Part shown: one piece after another, positions 1-5,228 of the stretch
Layout: each line of letters starts with the position of its first letter
Position numbering within the stretch: position 1 is the stretch's first letter
Assembly (NCBI GenBank): GCA_024640835.1
Contig: JAHEEH010000178.1
Span: 1 to 5,228 of the forward strand
DNA from: Bacteroidota bacterium
Lineage (GTDB): Bacteria > Bacteroidota > Rhodothermia > Rhodothermales > UBA10348
DNA length: 5,228 bases
Direction of reading: 5' to 3'
Notes under the pieces: generated by a model
What the model was told of the DNA's origin: nothing
Databases searched by the model: none
The model's input: the letters and a program-made list of their open reading frames with translations, nothing else
Translations under genes and position numbers: made by a program

Positions 1-2429
<2,429 letters not shown>

Positions 2430-2464
2430 CGGTCGACGGGTGGCGCCGCAGGGGGTGCGGCGGC

Positions 2465-2472
2465 TATCTTGC
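2465..2472 (+). promoter_or_regulatory. Possible Bacteroidota-type -7 promoter element for bioY
   Basis: TATCTTGC, 28 bases before the ATG at 2501, resembles the Bacteroidota -7 consensus TAnnTTTG: the TA and the following TT match, and a G follows one base early. A transcript starting a few bases downstream would have a short leader of roughly 20 bases. No TTG-type -33 element is visible at the expected distance, about 20 bases upstream; that stretch is all G and C. This weakens the call. If real, it favours the ATG start of bioY and separate transcription from metH. Confidence 0.25.
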
Positions 2473-2500
2473 GCGACGCTTTGCACCGACCCTCTACTGC

Positions 2501-3079
2501 ATGCACTCCATCGGTCTCGCAGCCGACCGCCCGGCAGCCGTCGACGCCCTTCGCTCCTCGAGCGCCTCGATACCGGCCCAGGCGGCGGGTATCATCGGAT
2601 TCGCCCTTCTCACGGCGATAGGCGCCCAGTTCCGGATATACCTCTGGGAGGTTCCGTTCACGCTCCAGACCCTCGCCATCTACGGAAGCGGGCTGTACCT
2701 GGGGTGGCGAAACGGTCTCCTCGCCCAGGTACTGTACCTGGTGCTGGGCTTCTTCGTCCCCGTGTACGCGGGGGACGGCGTGGGCATCGCGTACTTCGCG
2801 GGATCCCTCTCCGCCGGGTACCTGGTTGCGGCGCCGCTGTCCGCCGCCGCGGCAGGCGCACTCTCCCGGCGCTGGCGGGGACTGACGGGCACGCTCGTCG
2901 CGATGGCCGTCGCCTCCCTGGTCCTGTTCGCGGTGGGCGTGGGATGGCTTCACGTCGCGGCGGGGCACGCCACGTGGCTGGAGTCCGTCGATCGTGGCTG
3001 GCTTCGATTCGTGCCTGCGGATGCGGCGAAGATCGTGTTCCTGGGTCTCCTGTACGCCGGTACCCGCCGCGTCCGCTGA
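2501..3079 (+). CDS. bioY: Biotin ECF transporter S component BioY
   Basis: Inner-membrane protein that captures biotin and, in the ECF family, delivers it through a T component (BioN/EcfT) driven by ATPases (BioM/EcfA). From the ATG it has 192 residues, the usual BioY size, with about six hydrophobic segments (roughly 28-46, 53-68, 72-90, 95-118, 128-152, 172-187). Family marks are GAQFRIYLWEVPFTLQTLAIY (residues 41-61; the P-x-T-L-Q core is typical), VLYLVLGFFVPVYAG, and the C-terminal D174-x-x-K177. That pair matches the spacing of the Asp and Lys I recall contacting biotin in Lactococcus BioY. The frame is open back to GTG 2426, which overlaps the metH TGA, but the extra 25 residues are Arg/Gly-rich and unlike the family, so ATG 2501 is preferred. 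There is no Shine-Dalgarno sequence. The usual G-P-T-G-G-Y-L before the fourth helix appears here as S-L-S-A-G-Y-L. No BioM/BioN partner lies in the window. Confidence 0.9.
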   Translation: MHSIGLAADRPAAVDALRSSSASIPAQAAGIIGFALLTAIGAQFRIYLWEVPFTLQTLAIYGSGLYLGWRNGLLAQVLYLVLGFFVPVYAGDGVGIAYFAGSLSAGYLVAAPLSAAAAGALSRRWRGLTGTLVAMAVASLVLFAVGVGWLHVAAGHATWLESVDRGWLRFVPADAAKIVFLGLLYAGTRRVR

Positions 3080-3092
3080 TTCCGGCGGCACT

Positions 3093-3114
3093 GTCCGCCC
3101 GGGTGGACACCCGG
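3093..3114 (+). terminator. GC-rich hairpin after bioY, possible terminator
   Basis: CCGGGT (3099-3104), loop GGAC, ACCCGG (3109-3114) form a perfect 6-bp stem 20 bases after the bioY stop. The left arm also takes part in an overlapping imperfect palindrome, GTCCGCCCGGGTGGAC (3093-3108, one mismatched pair), so two structures compete. No T run follows (the next bases are AACGCCTGG), so it does not meet the standard intrinsic-terminator pattern. It could be a weak terminator, an RNA-stability element or chance in GC-rich DNA. Confidence 0.25.
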
Positions 3115-3191
3115 AACGCCTGGAAACGCAGGAACGGGAACCGGCACACCGTTGGCATGGTCGACTGCACGGTCGATCCCGTTACGGTTCC

Positions 3192-4385
3192 ATGATGCGC
3201 AAGTCGCTTGTCCTGCTGCTGCTCTGGATGGTGTCCGCTCCGGCGGTCCTCTCCCAACCGTCCGGATCGTACGGTTGGCACGGACCTTACGGCTCCGTCC
3301 TGGATGACCCGGAAACCGCCGGCCTGGGGGCGGACGGGCTGCGGGCGCTGTACGACGGACGATTCAACGACGCGGAGCGGCAGTTCGACCGGATCGCCGC
3401 CCGGCATCCCGGCCATCCGATCGGCCCGTTCATGAAGGGACTGATCGTCTGGTGGCGCATCCTGCCGGATCTCGCCGAGGGGGATGACCGGCATGACGCG
3501 GAGTTCATCGATGCCATGTCCGAGACCATCCGTCGCGCGGACCGGCTGGATCGAAGGGGTCCGTACGCATTCGATCGGGCGTTCTTCCGGGTTGCGGCGC
3601 TGGGGTTCCGGGGTCGTCTCCTTTCGAACCGCCTGTCGTGGTTCAGGGCGGCGCGGGACGGAAAGGAGGCGCTGGGCCCGGTGTTCGAGATTTCCGCAAG
3701 GGACACCCTGAATCCCGACTTCCGGTTCGGCCGCGCCGTATACGACTATTTCGCGGCGGTCGTGCCCGAGGAATATCCCATGGTGCGACCGGTCATGCTG
3801 TTCTTTCCCGACGGGAACGAGCAGGCCGGCATCCAGGGGTTGGAGCTGGCTGCCGAGCATGCCACGTTCGTGGGCACCGAAGCCGCCTATTTCCTGTTCC
3901 AGATCCACTTCCAGTATCGCCCCGACTACTTCGAGGCGCGACGGTGGGTCGAAGTGCTGAGGAATCGACATCCGACGAACGGATTCTTCCACGTGCTGGA
4001 GGCGCGCGTGCACGCCCGCTGGGGGCGGTGGGAGGTCGCTGCCCAGATCCTGGACAGCGTGCTCGCCTCCGTGGATGCCAGGGAACCGGGGTACACGGAG
4101 GGCATCGAGCACCAGGCGCTCTACTACATGGGGCGCGCCCGGGGGTCGCTCGGAGACGAGGTGGGGGCGCTCGAGGCCTTCGACCGATTGCACCGGTCGA
4201 CCGCCGGACAGGACCCTGAATCGTGGTTCAGGGTGTGGGGCCGGCTGCGGGCGGCGATGGTGCACGACCGCGCGGGAAGGCGCGACAGGGCCGTCAGGAT
4301 GTACCGGGAGGTGCTGGGCATGGAGGAGCGCGGCGATTCGCATGAGCGGGCACGCGAATACCTGAAAACGCCTTTCGGCTCGTGA
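3192..4385 (+). CDS. Exported TPR-repeat protein of unknown function
   Basis: A 397-residue protein, probably periplasmic or envelope-associated. Residues 1-21 form a classic Sec signal peptide: MMRK, a Leu-rich core, then SAPAVLS with likely cleavage before Gln22. There is no lipobox Cys. Helical pairs with TPR spacing are seen at about 44-77 (ALYDGRFNDAERQFDRI, ending in P-x-H-P), 230-263 (ending RNRHPTN), 264-292 (ARWGRWEVAAQILDSV), 306-336 (YMGRARGSLGDEVGALEAF) and 345-377 (VHDRAGRRDRAVRMYREVL). The middle (about 80-210) is less repeat-like and aromatic-rich: GLIVWWRILPDL, GFRGRLLSNRLSWFRAARDGK, YDYFAAVVPEEYP. It resembles exported TPR proteins I recall from Rhodothermales and other Bacteroidota. 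TPRs usually bind proteins, so a scaffold role is inferred and no enzyme motif is seen. Start: the ATGATG at 3192/3195 sits right before the signal peptide; the frame is open further upstream but only as a shadow of bioY. No Shine-Dalgarno sequence. Confidence 0.88.
   Translation: MMRKSLVLLLLWMVSAPAVLSQPSGSYGWHGPYGSVLDDPETAGLGADGLRALYDGRFNDAERQFDRIAARHPGHPIGPFMKGLIVWWRILPDLAEGDDRHDAEFIDAMSETIRRADRLDRRGPYAFDRAFFRVAALGFRGRLLSNRLSWFRAARDGKEALGPVFEISARDTLNPDFRFGRAVYDYFAAVVPEEYPMVRPVMLFFPDGNEQAGIQGLELAAEHATFVGTEAAYFLFQIHFQYRPDYFEARRWVEVLRNRHPTNGFFHVLEARVHARWGRWEVAAQILDSVLASVDAREPGYTEGIEHQALYYMGRARGSLGDEVGALEAFDRLHRSTAGQDPESWFRVWGRLRAAMVHDRAGRRDRAVRMYREVLGMEERGDSHERAREYLKTPFGS
4213..4234. repeat. 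Perfect 8-bp inverted repeat inside the TPR gene
   Basis: ACCCTGAA (4213-4220) and TTCAGGGT (4227-4234) flank the 6-base loop TCGTGG, giving a compact perfect hairpin about 150 bases before the end of the TPR gene. The coding frame reads through it as D-P-E-S-W-F-R-V. It may be an mRNA structure or simple chance; nothing else marks it as a site. Confidence 0.5.
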
Positions 4386-4626
4386 GGGTGCCCGGCGAAA
4401 CCCTCGTACATCGGCGCGAAGAGGACCCCGCAGGGACGTCCATGGTCGCCTTCGATCCTTGCCTGCTCGAGGCCGTCCGCGAACGGACCACGATAACCGG
4501 CGATCGTGCGTACTATCCCCGTCCAGACGGTGTCGGCACGTGCCTGCAACGGAAGCGCGTCCGCCGTCGCCCCCCGCGCGTTCGCCGATCCGTTCCGGAG
4601 GCGGCGGGCCCTACCAGGCAACCCGC
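4386..4626. other. Gap between the TPR gene and rsmA, no convincing gene
   Basis: These 241 bases hold no ORF I can assign. A + strand frame is open for 82 codons from GTG 4382, overlapping the TPR stop, to TGA 4628-4630, overlapping the rsmA start. Its third codon positions are only about 73% G+C against roughly 90% or more in the opening metH codons I checked, and its C-terminal half is Arg/Pro-rich, so it is probably not a gene. The rsmA frame is also open through the whole gap. There is no AT-rich promoter, T-tract terminator or tRNA-like fold. What does stand out is a cluster of small hairpins (4423-4441 and 4475-4508). A promoter for rsmA would be expected here but I cannot place one. 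Confidence 0.6.
4475..4508. repeat. Two back-to-back inverted repeats upstream of rsmA
   Basis: GTCCG-CGAA-CGGAC (4475-4488, 5-bp stem, 4-base loop) is followed with no gap by CACGAT-AACCGGCG-ATCGTG (4489-4508, 6-bp stem, 8-base loop). Both stems are perfect. There is no T run after them. They could be part of a structured leader of rsmA, a weak terminator for the TPR transcript, or chance. Confidence 0.4.
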
Positions 4627-5228
4627 GTGATTCAACCCCGAAAACGGCTGGGTCAGAATTTCCTCTCGGACCCCAACACGGCCCGGAAGATCGTCGCATC
4701 GCTCGCAGCCGCGCCCGACGAGCCGGTCGTGGAGATCGGCCCCGGCACCGGGGCCCTGACCGGCCTTCTGGCGGCCCGTTTCGAGCGGTTCCGCGCCGTA
4801 GAGATCGATCCGCGCGCCGTGGCCGTTCTTCGCGAGTCCCTGCCCGGAGTGGACGTTCGGGAGATGGACGTCCTGCGGGTGGACTGGTCGTCCTTCGCCG
4901 GCGAGTACGGCGCCCCGGTCCACGTCGTGGGCAACCTGCCGTACTACATCACGACGCCCATCGTCTTCTCGCTCCTGGATGCAGGCGACGCCGTCGCGGA
5001 GGCGGTCGTCATGGTGCAACTGGAGGTGGCCCGCCGCATCGTGGCGGTGCCGCGCACCAAGGAATACGGAATCCTGAGCGTGGTGCTCCAGCGGCTCGCC
5101 CGGCCGGAGCTTCTGTTCGAGGTGTCCCGCAACGTGTTCCGCCCCCGTCCGGACGTGACGAGCGCCGTGTTGCGCCTTGATTTTCGGGATGTGCCCGGGG
5201 TCGACGTGGACCCCGCCTGGTTCCGTAC
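4627..5228 (+). CDS. rsmA: 16S rRNA (A1518/A1519-N6) dimethyltransferase RsmA/KsgA, 5' part
   Basis: Cytoplasmic enzyme that uses S-adenosylmethionine to dimethylate two adjacent adenines in the 3'-end hairpin of 16S rRNA late in 30S assembly; its loss is the known route to kasugamycin resistance. The 200 visible residues are about three quarters of the usual 260-280, and the C-terminal domain is cut by the window edge. Seen in order: N-terminal PRKRLGQNFLSDPN (4-17), motif I EIGPGTGALTG (36-46), acidic motif II EIDP (59-62), MDVL (80-83), catalytic motif IV NLPYYI (103-108), and FRPRPDVTSAVLRL (171-184). The GTG start gives M-I-Q-P-R-K-R, the normal family N-terminus. An in-frame GTG at 4540 would add 29 Pro/Arg/Gly-rich residues and is unlikely. 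The Shine-Dalgarno sequence is weak: CAGG at 4615-4618, with GGAGG at 4597-4601 too far away. One oddity is Q-L-E-V at 131-134, where homologues usually have Q-K-E-V. Confidence 0.97.
   Translation, partial: MIQPRKRLGQNFLSDPNTARKIVASLAAAPDEPVVEIGPGTGALTGLLAARFERFRAVEIDPRAVAVLRESLPGVDVREMDVLRVDWSSFAGEYGAPVHVVGNLPYYITTPIVFSLLDAGDAVAEAVVMVQLEVARRIVAVPRTKEYGILSVVLQRLARPELLFEVSRNVFRPRPDVTSAVLRLDFRDVPGVDVDPAWFR

Noticed and set aside
3159..3176. Direct repeat GGTCGA-n6-GGTCGA just upstream of the TPR gene
   Set aside because: Six-base repeats are common in DNA of this composition, and no promoter could be placed beside them to suggest an operator.
2994..3191. N-terminal extension of the TPR protein back into bioY
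   Set aside because: The extra 66 residues would bury the signal peptide and overlap the bioY C-terminus; ATG 3192 places the signal peptide at the N-terminus.
3080..3191. Cobalamin, SAM or biotin-type regulatory element between genes
   Set aside because: No B12-box-like or SAM-riboswitch core and no clear BirA-type palindrome was recognised in either gap; any riboswitch for metH would lie upstream of this window.
2658..4343. Long minus-strand open frame (561 codons) across bioY and the TPR gene
   Set aside because: It spans two well-supported + strand genes and the gap between them, and its product is Arg/Pro/His-rich without motifs.
4506..5180. Plus-strand open frame of 224 codons over the start of rsmA
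   Set aside because: Its product is Arg/Gly-rich low-complexity sequence, and the overlapping frame encodes unmistakable RsmA motifs.

Overview
The window is a gene-dense stretch of GC-rich bacterial DNA. All four supported genes lie on the + strand: the 3' two thirds of metH (cobalamin-dependent methionine synthase), bioY (substrate-binding component of a biotin ECF transporter), an exported tetratricopeptide-repeat (TPR) protein of unknown function, and the 5' three quarters of rsmA (ksgA, 16S rRNA dimethyladenosine transferase). Both outer genes are cut by the window edges. No RNA gene, CRISPR array, transposase or integrase was seen. The sequence reads as ordinary chromosome, not as a mobile island.

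Likely organism: the real genes use G or C at most third codon positions. None of the three starts inside the window has a convincing Shine-Dalgarno sequence at the usual distance. A TATCTTG element resembling the Bacteroidota -7 box lies upstream of bioY. Together with the look of the TPR protein, this suggests a high-GC member of the Bacteroidota/Rhodothermota group (Rhodothermales-like). This is inference; a protein search of RsmA or MetH would settle it.

Layout: metH runs from the left edge to 2429. bioY follows, most likely from an ATG at 2501, although its frame is open back to a GTG that overlaps the metH stop. A 112-base gap with a GC-rich hairpin separates bioY (ends 3079) from the TPR gene (3192-4385). 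A 241-base gap with small hairpins but no convincing gene precedes rsmA, which starts at GTG 4627 and leaves the right edge.

Functionally the genes are mixed. MetH makes methionine, using B12 and methyl-tetrahydrofolate. BioY takes up biotin but has no ATPase (BioM/EcfA) or BioN/EcfT gene next to it here. The TPR protein probably acts in the cell envelope. RsmA matures the small ribosomal subunit and uses S-adenosylmethionine, the downstream product of methionine. I see no strong evidence that these form one pathway. No clearly undescribed system is visible; the least understood parts are the exported TPR protein and the gap before rsmA.
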